DNA from: Gammaproteobacteria bacterium
Lineage (GTDB): Bacteria > Pseudomonadota > Gammaproteobacteria > Pseudomonadales > Azotimanducaceae
Length of the DNA stretch: 5,729 bases
Assembly: GCA_002726925.1 (NCBI GenBank)
Contig: PBTJ01000045.1
Span: forward strand, 4,415-10,143
Direction of reading: 5' to 3'
The first letter of the stretch is position 1; the number at the start of each line of letters is the position of its first letter. The notes beneath the pieces were generated by a model. It was not told where the DNA came from and made no database searches. It was given only the letters and a program-made list of their open reading frames with translations. The translations under genes were made by a program, and so were the position numbers. This document shows, one piece after another, positions 1 to 5,729 of this stretch.

Positions 1-267
1 GCGTATGCCATCGACTTTCTCCTGCAGCTTCGAGTCAGCAAACGCTTGATCCATGGCCTGTTGGTCTTGCTCCATCTGAACAATCAACGCCTCTACCTCG
101 GCCCGGGGGTCAACATTCTCAAATTTTTGGGTGTTGTTGAGATCTGAAGTTGAGGAAAAATTCTGCAGCGAGGGCGCGGGGGCATCAAAAATCATGGGTA
201 AAAAAATTGCCGCCAAGGACAGTAAGAAGATTGTGCCGATCAGCCTATAGCGAGTGACTTCGTTCAT
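1..267 (-). CDS. dedD: DedD-like (SPOR-family) inner-membrane protein, N-terminal part only
   Basis: The reading frame starts at ATG 267 and stays open for 89 codons to the window edge, so the C-terminus is missing. Residues 1-8 are short and carry two arginines (MNEVTRYR). Residues about 9-27 form one hydrophobic helix beginning RLIG and containing IFLPMIFD, which closely resembles the membrane anchor of gammaproteobacterial DedD proteins. A polar, Q/E/D-rich linker follows. In the DedD family such a linker leads to a C-terminal periplasmic SPOR domain that binds septal peptidoglycan during division; that domain lies outside the window and is inferred. The position directly after folC is the usual place of dedD. 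The start is 7 bp beyond the folC stop, and an AGGA sits only 2 bp before the ATG, so translation is probably helped by coupling to folC. Another single-pass protein with a similar anchor cannot be fully excluded. Confidence 0.78.
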   Translation of the reverse strand, partial: MNEVTRYRLIGTIFLLSLAAIFLPMIFDAPAPSLQNFSSTSDLNNTQKFENVDPRAEVEALIVQMEQDQQAMDQAFADSKLQEKVDGIR

Positions 268-274
268 GGTCCTA

Positions 275-1510
275 TCATGCCAGCCAAGCGCATTGCTCAA
301 CAGCGCTAAAGGACCCAAATATCACGATGACCTCGCCAGTGTGCGTGCGCTCATGCGCCATGGTCAGCGCCTGCTGAGTGTTTTCCGCTGTCTCTTTGTC
401 TTCACACAAGGTTTCGACGAGTGCACGCGCTGTCATTTGACGATCACCGTGGCTATCAACGAATAACCAAGGCACGTCATTACCAACTGAATCGATAACG
501 CTCTGATAAAAACCCCGGTGATCCTTGCCGGCTAGCATGGCGCAAACAAAGTAGGCTGGCCGGAGTTTTCTTGAGGCCAACTCATTCAAAAAGAACCGCG
601 CACCGTCTGGGTTATGGCAGACATCGAGTACCCACATACGGTCCTTAGTTCGCCGGATGTCCATGCGCCCAGGCATATCCAAAGCAGAGCAGCGCGCGAT
701 TAGATCCAGGTTGAGGTCGACCATGTCAGCAACTGCCTCACAGGCCAAAGCGATGTTATGTGGTGCGATGGCCGTGAGCGGAATCTCGAGCGACGCTTGG
801 TCTTGTCGGATCAACTGCCAAGTGCCTTGGTCGATATCGATAGAACTGGAGAAATCCACACCCCAACATCTCGGCTTTAGAGCTAGCGCATCACAGCGCT
901 GCAGGACGCTTTCTGGCATATCCTGACCCAGCACCACATGCTGTCCGCTGCGCAAAATACCCGCTTTCTCAACGCCAATGGCTTCTCGTGTGTCGCCTAA
1001 AAATACCTGATGGTCCAGTCCAATACTGGTAATGACCGCGACGTCTGGGTCGATGGCGTTGAAGGCATCCAAACGACCACCCAGTCCAATTTCAAGAATT
1101 GCCACATCGACTTGGGCTTGGGCCATGCAATATAGGGCCGCCAGTGCGCTGAATTCAAAGTAAGTCAGCGCTATGCCACCTCGAACCAAGTCAATGGCAG
1201 CAAAGGCAGCGCAAATCTCTTCGTCGTCTGCATCGCGCCCATGCAAACGAATTCGCTCATTAAACCGCCAAATATGCGGCGAAAGAGTGCTACCCACGCG
1301 ATACCCACCCTGCAACAGCAGGGCTTCAATCATTCTGCAGGTGGTGCCTTTACCGTTGGTACCGGCCACAGTGATAACCGCGGGGGCGGGATTGTGTAGC
1401 TGCATTCGGTCCAATACTTGATTGAACCGCTCCAAACCCATGTCGATGACTTCGGTATGTTGCTGGCTGATGTAATCTAGCCAACCCGTTAGGTTTTGAG
1501 TGTTAGCCAT
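275..1510 (-). CDS. folC: Bifunctional dihydrofolate/folylpolyglutamate synthase
   Basis: FolC is a cytoplasmic ATP-dependent Mur-ligase-type enzyme that adds L-glutamate to dihydropteroate and extends folates with glutamate tails. Residues are counted from the upstream ATG at 1519. The P-loop VAGTNGKGTTCR is at 51-62, SPHIWRFNERIR at 80-91, YFEF at 120-123, EIGLGGRLDAFN at 143-154, TSIGLDH at 164-170 and EKAGI at 184-188, whose lysine is the one carbamylated in E. coli FolC. LDVCHNP at 298-304 marks the C-terminal domain, and FGSF is at 401-404. Length (411-414 aa) is close to the family norm. Two in-frame ATGs exist, at 1519 and 1510. I prefer 1510: it has a GGA 4 bp upstream, leaves a normal short N-terminus before WLDYI, and gives an 8-nt overlap with trpA like two other junctions here. 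Mild departures from the usual motifs are LS for TS before PH and GKD for DKD near 331. accD, normally just upstream, is absent. Confidence 0.96.
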   Translation of the reverse strand: MANTQNLTGWLDYISQQHTEVIDMGLERFNQVLDRMQLHNPAPAVITVAGTNGKGTTCRMIEALLLQGGYRVGSTLSPHIWRFNERIRLHGRDADDEEICAAFAAIDLVRGGIALTYFEFSALAALYCMAQAQVDVAILEIGLGGRLDAFNAIDPDVAVITSIGLDHQVFLGDTREAIGVEKAGILRSGQHVVLGQDMPESVLQRCDALALKPRCWGVDFSSSIDIDQGTWQLIRQDQASLEIPLTAIAPHNIALACEAVADMVDLNLDLIARCSALDMPGRMDIRRTKDRMWVLDVCHNPDGARFFLNELASRKLRPAYFVCAMLAGKDHRGFYQSVIDSVGNDVPWLFVDSHGDRQMTARALVETLCEDKETAENTQQALTMAHERTHTGEVIVIFGSFSAVEQCAWLA

Positions 1511-2318
1511 CGAGTCCATTACGAATGTCTGCGATTGCGGTCTGCAATCGCTGCGAGGCGGTCGCAGGATCTGGGCTATCGGCCATCAATTGCACCAGCG
1601 CACTACCCACCACAACACCGTCAGCATGAGCACTGACCGCTGCTGCAGACTTTGCATCTTTGATACCAAACCCCACGCAAATCGGCACATTGGTCAACGT
1701 TTGTAAGAAGCTCATACGCTCCGCCACCTCATCAACAGCCAGTGCCCCACTGCCCGTGGTTCCCTTAAGCGAAACGTAATACAAGAAACCGCTACCAGTC
1801 GTTGCAATTTCTCGAGCACGCCGGTCCGCCGTGGTTGGCGCTATAAGCGATACTAAGTCCATACCTTCAGCACTGAGTGTTTGACGCAAATCAGCCGCCT
1901 CTTCCTGCGGTAGATTCACCATTATTAACCCATCAACACCGGCTTCTTTAGCGCGCTGAGCGAAATTGGTCATCGCCAAAATCGAATTGAGATAACCCAT
2001 CAGCACAACAGGTGTCGTACTGTTAGAGGCGCGGAACTCGACCACCATATCGAGCACTTTGGTTAGGGTCATACCGTTGGCAAGTGCACGCTCGTTGGCC
2101 GCCTGAATCGCAGGCCCTTCAGCTTCCGGATCTGAAAACGGGATACCCAACTCCAGCAAATTCGCTCCGCCGGCAACAAGGCTGTGCAAGGCCGGTACGG
2201 TAAAGTCGACGCCAGGATCCCCTGCGGTAATAAACGTCACGAGGGCTTTCTTGCCCTGCTGCCCCAACCGTTCGAATTCAGCCGCGATGCGGCCTTGGTT
2301 CGCAGGCACGGCGTTCAT
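1503..2318 (-). CDS. trpA: Tryptophan synthase alpha subunit, with a D-to-E change at a catalytic position
   Basis: TrpA is the (beta/alpha)8 subunit that cleaves indole-3-glycerol phosphate to indole, which is channelled to TrpB. The 271-residue length is normal. Seen in order: TFITAGDP (28-35), LLELGIPFSDP (54-64), VVLMGY (104-109), AGVDGLIMVNLPQEE (126-140), YYVSLKGTTGSG (180-191), VGFGI (215-219) and VVVGSA (235-240). E56 matches catalytic E49 of E. coli and Salmonella, and D63 matches D56. T188 matches loop residue T183. Two conserved acids are changed: E67 sits where catalytic D60 is expected (DPEAEGP for the usual DPMADGP), and N135 replaces the aspartate of the VDLP motif (E. coli D130). 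The frame is intact and the subunit is otherwise canonical, so I expect function rather than decay, possibly with altered kinetics. The start overlaps the trpB stop by one base (TGATG), which implies translational coupling, as there is no strong Shine-Dalgarno sequence. Confidence 0.97.
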   Translation of the reverse strand: MNAVPANQGRIAAEFERLGQQGKKALVTFITAGDPGVDFTVPALHSLVAGGANLLELGIPFSDPEAEGPAIQAANERALANGMTLTKVLDMVVEFRASNSTTPVVLMGYLNSILAMTNFAQRAKEAGVDGLIMVNLPQEEAADLRQTLSAEGMDLVSLIAPTTADRRAREIATTGSGFLYYVSLKGTTGSGALAVDEVAERMSFLQTLTNVPICVGFGIKDAKSAAAVSAHADGVVVGSALVQLMADSPDPATASQRLQTAIADIRNGLDG

Positions 2319-3547
2319 CAGAGGGTAATTCCGTCGATATCGGCGACGGTCAGAATGTCTTTGTCACCGCGCCCGCTTAGATTCACCAAAATGATTTGAT
2401 CTGCCGACATCTTCGGTGCATTTTCTACCACCCAAGCCAACGCATGACTGGTCTCCAACGCCGGCAGGATCCCCTCTTGACGATTCAACATGCGGAACGC
2501 CGCCATGGCCTCATCGTCTGTTGCGGCCGCGTAAGTGGCTCGCCCAATATCTTTAAGATAAGAATGCTCAGGGCCAACGCCCGGGTAGTCGAGTCCCGCT
2601 GATACCGAATGAGTTTCCATTATCTGACCGTCTTCATCTGACATCAGGTACGAGCGATTGCCGTGCAACACGCCTACTTTACCATCGTTCAGCGGTGCGG
2701 CATGGGCACCGGTGCTGATGCCATGCCCCCCTGCCTCAACGCCAACCAAATCAACATCGGTGTCATTGATGAACGGATGAAAAATACCCATTGCATTGGA
2801 ACCGCCACCTACACAGGCAACCACTACGTCGGGCAGCTTGCCAACCTGCTGTAGCATTTGTGCGCGGGCTTCCTGACCGATAATCGAGGCGAAGTCGCGC
2901 ACCAGCATTGGATACGGATGAGGCCCTGCCACCGTGCCGATAATGTAGTGGGTGTCATCAACGTTAGTCACCCAGTCACGCATGGCTTCGTTCATGGCAT
3001 CTTTCAGCGTCTTGGAACCCGAGGTTACGGGGATGACGTTGGCGCCCATCAACTTCATGCGATAAACGTTCAGGCTCTGACGATGAACATCTTCTTCGCC
3101 CATGTAGACATCGCAGGACAATCCGAGCCTGGCTGCTACGGTTGCCGTGGCCACACCGTGCTGACCAGCGCCGGTTTCAGCAATCACGCGAGGTTTACCC
3201 ATGCGCTTGGCCAACAAGGCTTGGCCAATGGTATTGCAGACCTTGTGCGCGCCCGTGTGATTGAGGTCCTCGCGCTTCAGATAAATTGCAGCGCCGCCAA
3301 GGGACGCAGTAAGGCGTTCGGCCAAATACAGCGGCGTTGGTCGCCCAACAAAATGCGCGAGATCCTCGTGCAGTTCTTTTTTGAAATCCGGATCGTTCTT
3401 CATCTCGGCGTAGAGTACCGCCAGACTATCGAGGGCATGGGTCAGTGTTTCCGCGACAAACCTCCCGCCAAACTGACCGAAGTATCCGCTATCCGTGGGT
3501 TGCGCATAGGTTTGCGCTGCATTTGCATCCAAGATTGGTTCAGCCAT
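2318..3547 (-). CDS. trpB: Tryptophan synthase beta subunit (PLP enzyme)
   Basis: TrpB condenses indole with L-serine to give tryptophan, using pyridoxal phosphate, in an alpha2-beta2 complex with TrpA. Visible in order: [11 protein letters not shown] (21-31), FVGRPTPLY (66-74), [13 protein letters not shown] (90-102) with the PLP lysine K102 (E. coli K87), ETGAGQHG (124-131) with catalytic E124 (E109), TLKDAMNEA (180-188), [10 protein letters not shown] (204-213), the phosphate-binding GGGSN (247-251), [13 protein letters not shown] (316-328) with D320 (D305), [10 protein letters not shown] (362-371) with E365 (E350), and NLSGRGDKD (389-397). At 409 aa it is of usual length, with the short N-terminal extension common in proteobacteria; this is the ordinary TrpA-partnered type (TrpB1), not TrpB2. 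One oddity is HKVCN where HKxNN is usual, so C104 replaces the conserved asparagine two residues after the PLP lysine. The ATG overlaps the trpF end by 8 nt and has a good AAAAGG 6 bp upstream. Confidence 0.98.
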   Translation of the reverse strand: MAEPILDANAAQTYAQPTDSGYFGQFGGRFVAETLTHALDSLAVLYAEMKNDPDFKKELHEDLAHFVGRPTPLYLAERLTASLGGAAIYLKREDLNHTGAHKVCNTIGQALLAKRMGKPRVIAETGAGQHGVATATVAARLGLSCDVYMGEEDVHRQSLNVYRMKLMGANVIPVTSGSKTLKDAMNEAMRDWVTNVDDTHYIIGTVAGPHPYPMLVRDFASIIGQEARAQMLQQVGKLPDVVVACVGGGSNAMGIFHPFINDTDVDLVGVEAGGHGISTGAHAAPLNDGKVGVLHGNRSYLMSDEDGQIMETHSVSAGLDYPGVGPEHSYLKDIGRATYAAATDDEAMAAFRMLNRQEGILPALETSHALAWVVENAPKMSADQIILVNLSGRGDKDILTVADIDGITL

Positions 3548-4181
3548 GTTTTGCCTTTTCGATAAAAATTGTCATTTTGCTGTGGTCCTTCACACCCTTT
3601 TGCCCGCTCTCTACGCCTCCGGCAACGTCGACCCCAAAGGGCCGAGTTTGCTCAATCGCTTTGGCCACATTGTCAGGGTCTAGACCCCCTGCCAATATTA
3701 GCCGAGTGTCGATATTGCGTGGCCATAAGTTCCAGTCAAAAACTCTACCCGTCCCGCCTTTAAGCTGCGGATCGTGGGTATCCAGTATGATTCCCCAAGC
3801 ATCATGGTAGGAACTTGCCAAACCGGCCAGATCCATTGTTGCGCTGACGCCCAGAACCTTGATGTAGGGCCGCTGAAACTGCCCACAATATTCGGGGCTC
3901 TCATCGCCGTGAAACTGCAGCAGGTCGAGTTCTACCCTATCTAGGACCTGAAACACTGTCTCCGCGGACGCGTCAACGAATAATCCAATACGCTGCACTC
4001 CGGGGTGCACATTATTCACACTTGCGCATAAATCCGCTGCACAGCTTGGTTCAACATACCGCGGACTGGCGGCAAAAAAATTGAAGCCTATGGCATCTAC
4101 ACCAGCGTTCGCGGCAGCCAGCGCGTCTTCCAGCGTTGTTATGCCGCAAATTTTGCACCAAGTTGTCGCTGAAACGTCCAT
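3540..4181 (-). CDS. trpF: Phosphoribosylanthranilate isomerase
   Basis: TrpF catalyses the Amadori rearrangement of phosphoribosylanthranilate to CdRP, the step before indole-glycerol-phosphate synthase. From ATG 4181 the protein has 213 residues, normal for a free-standing TrpF. Motifs counted from this start: KICGIT (10-15) with catalytic C12, [13 protein letters not shown] (31-43), GLFVD (66-70), LLQFHGDE (87-94), ILDTHD (132-137) with the general acid D134, GGTGRVFDW (142-150), [12 protein letters not shown] (161-172) and GVDVAGGVE (183-191). GG stands where SSG or NSG is common near the phosphate site, probably tolerated. An in-frame ATG at 4253 would add 24 residues rich in R, S and T with no family similarity. 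It would also start inside the candidate promoter region, so I reject it. The Shine-Dalgarno sequence is weak (GGA 8 bp upstream). The gene is the first of the overlapping trpF-trpB-trpA-folC block and ends as ATGGCTGA shared with trpB. Confidence 0.96.
   Translation of the reverse strand: MDVSATTWCKICGITTLEDALAAANAGVDAIGFNFFAASPRYVEPSCAADLCASVNNVHPGVQRIGLFVDASAETVFQVLDRVELDLLQFHGDESPEYCGQFQRPYIKVLGVSATMDLAGLASSYHDAWGIILDTHDPQLKGGTGRVFDWNLWPRNIDTRLILAGGLDPDNVAKAIEQTRPFGVDVAGGVESGQKGVKDHSKMTIFIEKAKHG
3554..3559 (-). promoter_or_regulatory. Ribosome binding site of trpB
   Basis: AAAAGG lies 6 bp before the trpB ATG and within the last codons of trpF. It is the clearest Shine-Dalgarno-like match in front of any gene start here, and it supports ATG 3547 as the trpB start. 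It may allow trpB to be translated more strongly than its neighbours, which otherwise seem to rely on overlap coupling. Confidence 0.55.
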
Positions 4182-4256
4182 CCATAGGGTCCGGCTTGTA
4201 GCATCGGTCTGCGCATTCAATCTGCTGCTTCGAGTGCGGCCGACTAAGCGCAAAAT

Positions 4257-4262
4257 ACTATA
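4257..4262 (-). promoter_or_regulatory. Candidate -10 element of a promoter for trpF-trpB-trpA-folC
   Basis: On the minus strand this reads TATAGT, five of six matches to the sigma-70 -10 consensus, about 75 bp before the trpF ATG and within the only real gap of the window. No good -35 hexamer stands at 16-18 bp; the nearest weak candidates (TTTGTA, TTGTAG) are at 14-15 bp. The dyad at 4269-4277 would fall between the -10 and -35 positions, where a repressor or activator could act. This is a suggestion from sequence alone. The genes could equally be read through from fimV-truA. Confidence 0.22.
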
Positions 4263-4268
4263 CCCATC

Positions 4269-4322
4269 GACATAGTCTACAAAGCGCAGATCTGTTATCC
4301 GGCTGATGGTAGAGACTATGTC
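4269..4322. repeat. Perfect 10-bp inverted repeat with 34-bp spacer, possible operator pair
   Basis: GACATAGTCT at 4269-4278 is the exact reverse complement of AGACTATGTC at 4313-4322. Each arm is itself a small dyad of the form GAC-N3-GTC, and the right one extends to GAGAC-TAT-GTCTC at 4312-4324. Two self-symmetric sites whose centres are 45 bp apart suit binding of a dimeric regulator to both. The arms are AT-balanced and no T-run follows on either strand, so an intrinsic terminator is unlikely. No regulator can be named: the CTAG core of the E. coli TrpR operator is absent. Confidence 0.5.
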
Positions 4323-4333
4323 TCAATGCGCAG
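4269..4333. repeat. Two-copy imperfect direct repeat in the truA-trpF gap
   Basis: Copy one is 4269-4289 (GAC, ATA, GTCT, a, CAA, a, GCGCAG) and copy two is 4314-4333 (GAC, TAT, GTCT, CAA, t, GCGCAG). With a one-base gap, 16 of 20 aligned positions match. The copies start 45 bp apart and both lie wholly between the truA stop and the trpF start. The pentamer GCGCA occurs twice more, at 4211-4215 and 4248-4252. The pattern could be a pair of protein-binding sites or the remains of a short tandem duplication; the sequence between the copies does not clearly repeat. Confidence 0.5.
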
Positions 4334-4335
4334 TA

Positions 4336-5145
4336 TCAGCGCCGCCGTATCAGTGGGGGCAAGGGCGGATCGGGAAAATCCTGCTGAGGATAAGCAACTT
4401 CCGCCAAATACAGGCCTTGAGCAGGCGCCGTAATGCCTAGCCGCTGGCGATCCTTAGCCCCAAGCAGTGATTGCAGGAAGCCACGCGCGGCGCCGGATCC
4501 TACTTGATGCAGCCCAGAAGCAATGTTGCGCACCATATGCAACAAAAACGCATTTGCCTCAATGTTCATAATCACAATATTCCCCTCGCGCCGCACCTCA
4601 CAGCGGTCGACACGCCGCATGGGCGTCAAAGATTGACATCCAGCCCCGCGAAAACTGCTGAAGTCATGCTCACCCAGCAGAGTCTGTGCCTCTACGTGCA
4701 TGGCATTCTCATCCAAAGCATCCGAACACCAAGTTAAATCGCTCAAAAAAGGATTAGATCTACCCTGATCATGAAACAAATAGGTATAGCGCCGCGCCAC
4801 GGCATCAAAGCGCGGGTGAAATTCGGCTGAAACGGATTTGAACCAAGAGACCTGTATGCTTGCCGGCGTAAGCCCGTTCACTCCGCGAAGCCACTGGCTG
4901 ATCGGTCGTTCGGCATTGGTTGAGAATGAAGCAATCTGACCCGTGCCATGTACCCCAGCGTCGGTACGCCCCGCCGCACGCAGGGCGATCGGCTCATTAG
5001 CAATGGTGCCGAGAGCGCGTTCAAGTTCGCCTTGAATGGCCACTTGCCCGGGCTGGCGCTGCCAGCCACGAAAGGCGCCACCATGGTACTGCACACAAAA
5101 CGCAAAATGGTGTCGCTGGTGCGTAACGTCGCTTATCTCAGTCAT
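4336..5145 (-). CDS. truA: tRNA pseudouridine(38-40) synthase
   Basis: TruA converts uridines 38-40 in the anticodon arm of many tRNAs to pseudouridine. The protein has 269 residues from ATG 5145, against 270 in E. coli. Counting from GTG 5148, motifs are YHGGAFRGWQRQ (21-32), AGRTDAGVHGTGQ (59-71) with catalytic D63 (E. coli D60), FHPRFDA (110-116) followed by RRYTY (119-123), DFSSFRGAGCQS (162-173), and the C-terminal core ANAFLLHMVRNI (198-209). The C-terminal tail is proline-rich and ends in three arginines. A GTG at 5148 immediately precedes the ATG; I prefer ATG 5145, which overlaps the fimV stop as ATGACTGA. Because of this overlap, truA is probably co-transcribed and coupled with fimV, as is common in gammaproteobacteria. 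All family motifs are present, so function is secure. Confidence 0.97.
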   Translation of the reverse strand: MTEISDVTHQRHHFAFCVQYHGGAFRGWQRQPGQVAIQGELERALGTIANEPIALRAAGRTDAGVHGTGQIASFSTNAERPISQWLRGVNGLTPASIQVSWFKSVSAEFHPRFDAVARRYTYLFHDQGRSNPFLSDLTWCSDALDENAMHVEAQTLLGEHDFSSFRGAGCQSLTPMRRVDRCEVRREGNIVIMNIEANAFLLHMVRNIASGLHQVGSGAARGFLQSLLGAKDRQRLGITAPAQGLYLAEVAYPQQDFPDPPLPPLIRRR

Positions 5146-5729
5146 CACCGCCGTCTAAGCGGGCCATAATGCGACGAGCAACGTCTTGCTGCTCAGCCGA
5201 CCCATCGGCAATGACTTCTTGGAGCATATCTCGCGCGCCATGCTCATCGCCCATCTCAATATAGGCTTCGGCTAGCTTCAGTCGAGTCGTAAAGACGTCC
5301 TGCTTTACGCTGCCTTCATCATCCTGGGAATCTTCGGCCGCATAAGCGCCTTTCTCTTCTTGTTCACCTAATGCATCGGGCAACGTCGCTGCCATACTCA
5401 CTGTCGGCTCTGCCTGATTGGGTTCGAAGTCGCTCGCGTCATCGCTCTTACTTCCTAGCACGCCTTCGAGTTCTTGTTCCTGGTGCACTGCGCGCCGCCG
5501 CAGTAAGACGACCACAAGAAGCACAATGATGGCCACGCCCGCGAGCAAACCCACTGAACCAAACGCTACCAGGGTGTCCAAAAAACGTGTCAAGACACCT
5601 GATTCCTCTTCGCGAATTTGTTGCTCGATCTGATCAAGGTCAAAGGCATCGTAAACCACCGCGCTCGGTTGTTGTGGAGGGTCGGGCATCGTGGCGAGTG
5701 GTTCGAGTTCTTGGTCTATCGCCGGTTCA
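5138..5729 (-). CDS. fimV: FimV-like protein, C-terminal part (N-terminus outside window)
   Basis: The frame is open to the window edge, with 13 codons readable upstream of an internal ATG at 5689, so the gene is 5'-partial. Counting from that ATG, residues 1-38 are acidic and proline-containing and probably periplasmic. Residues about 40-63 are one membrane helix rich in V, L, G and A, followed by RRR, which fits a cytoplasmic C-terminus. An acidic, disordered-looking linker (about 75-130) leads to the conserved FimV C-terminal domain: TRLKLAEAYIEMGDEHGARDM (135-155) is a TPR-like helix pair, ending near 178. Known FimV proteins support type IV pili, twitching and polar organisation through a LysM and TPR architecture; the LysM part is not visible. 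The stretch between membrane helix and terminal TPR is only about 70 residues, shorter than in Pseudomonas FimV. Position just upstream of truA agrees with fimV. Confidence 0.88.
   Translation of the reverse strand, partial: EPAIDQELEPLATMPDPPQQPSAVVYDAFDLDQIEQQIREEESGVLTRFLDTLVAFGSVGLLAGVAIIVLLVVVLLRRRAVHQEQELEGVLGSKSDDASDFEPNQAEPTVSMAATLPDALGEQEEKGAYAAEDSQDDEGSVKQDVFTTRLKLAEAYIEMGDEHGARDMLQEVIADGSAEQQDVARRIMARLDGGDD

Noticed and set aside
1503..2318. trpA as a decaying pseudogene because of the changed catalytic residue.
   Set aside because: The frame is full length, all other motifs are intact and the substitutions are conservative, so loss of function is not supported.
2858..3565. A 235-codon open frame on the plus strand, opposite trpB.
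   Set aside because: It lies almost entirely antisense to a fully canonical trpB, its translation is rich in H, R, C and Q with no recognisable domain, and such frames are common opposite moderately GC-rich genes.
3445..3810. A 121-codon plus-strand open frame across the trpF-trpB junction.
   Set aside because: It is antisense to two well-supported genes and shows no domain or plausible ribosome binding site, so I treat it as a shadow frame.
4269..4322. The inverted repeat as a rho-independent terminator after truA.
   Set aside because: The spacer is long (34 bp), the arms are not GC-rich and there is no adjacent T-run on either strand.
4182..4335. A trp leader peptide with attenuator upstream of trpF.
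   Set aside because: I found no short frame with clustered Trp codons and no pair of competing hairpins ending in a T-run.
1..5729. Defence system, prophage, integron, CRISPR array or tRNA gene.
   Set aside because: The window is almost fully covered by core housekeeping genes in a familiar order, with no repeats, integrase, terminal inverted repeats or RNA-like structures to support any of these.

Overview
The window is a piece of a gammaproteobacterial chromosome, and every recognisable gene in it lies on the minus strand. The evidence for the group is the gene order, fimV - truA - trpF - trpB - trpA - folC - dedD-like, which is a familiar gammaproteobacterial housekeeping neighbourhood, together with the FimV-type C-terminus. 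Base composition looks moderate and even by eye. I see no mobile element, RNA gene, CRISPR array or sign of recent transfer. I cannot name the genus.

Read in the direction of transcription (from right to left), the window opens inside the C-terminal part of a FimV-like inner-membrane protein (5729-5138). Its stop overlaps the start of truA, a tRNA pseudouridine synthase (5145-4336). A gap of about 150 bp (4335-4182) follows, the only sizeable non-coding stretch. It holds a short imperfect direct repeat, an overlapping perfect 10-bp inverted repeat and a weak promoter-like element. A tightly packed block comes next: trpF (4181-3540), trpB (3547-2318), trpA (2318-1503) and folC (1510-275), each overlapping the next. 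After 7 bp comes the N-terminal part of a DedD/SPOR-like membrane protein (267-1), cut by the window edge.

TrpF, TrpB and TrpA supply three consecutive late activities of tryptophan synthesis: phosphoribosylanthranilate isomerase and the two subunits of tryptophan synthase. The indole-glycerol-phosphate synthase step between them (TrpC) is not here. FolC makes folylpolyglutamates. TruA modifies tRNA anticodon arms. FimV-like and DedD-like proteins act at the cell envelope. The genes are not one pathway but are probably co-transcribed in part, with close translational coupling.

The points most worth a second look are these: accD is missing from its usual place directly upstream of folC; the TrpA catalytic aspartate (E. 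coli D60) is replaced by glutamate, with another conserved TrpA aspartate changed to asparagine; a conserved asparagine next to the TrpB PLP lysine is replaced by cysteine; and the repeats upstream of trpF look like a possible operator. I found no evidence for a wholly new system. This is mainly an ordinary core-genome region.
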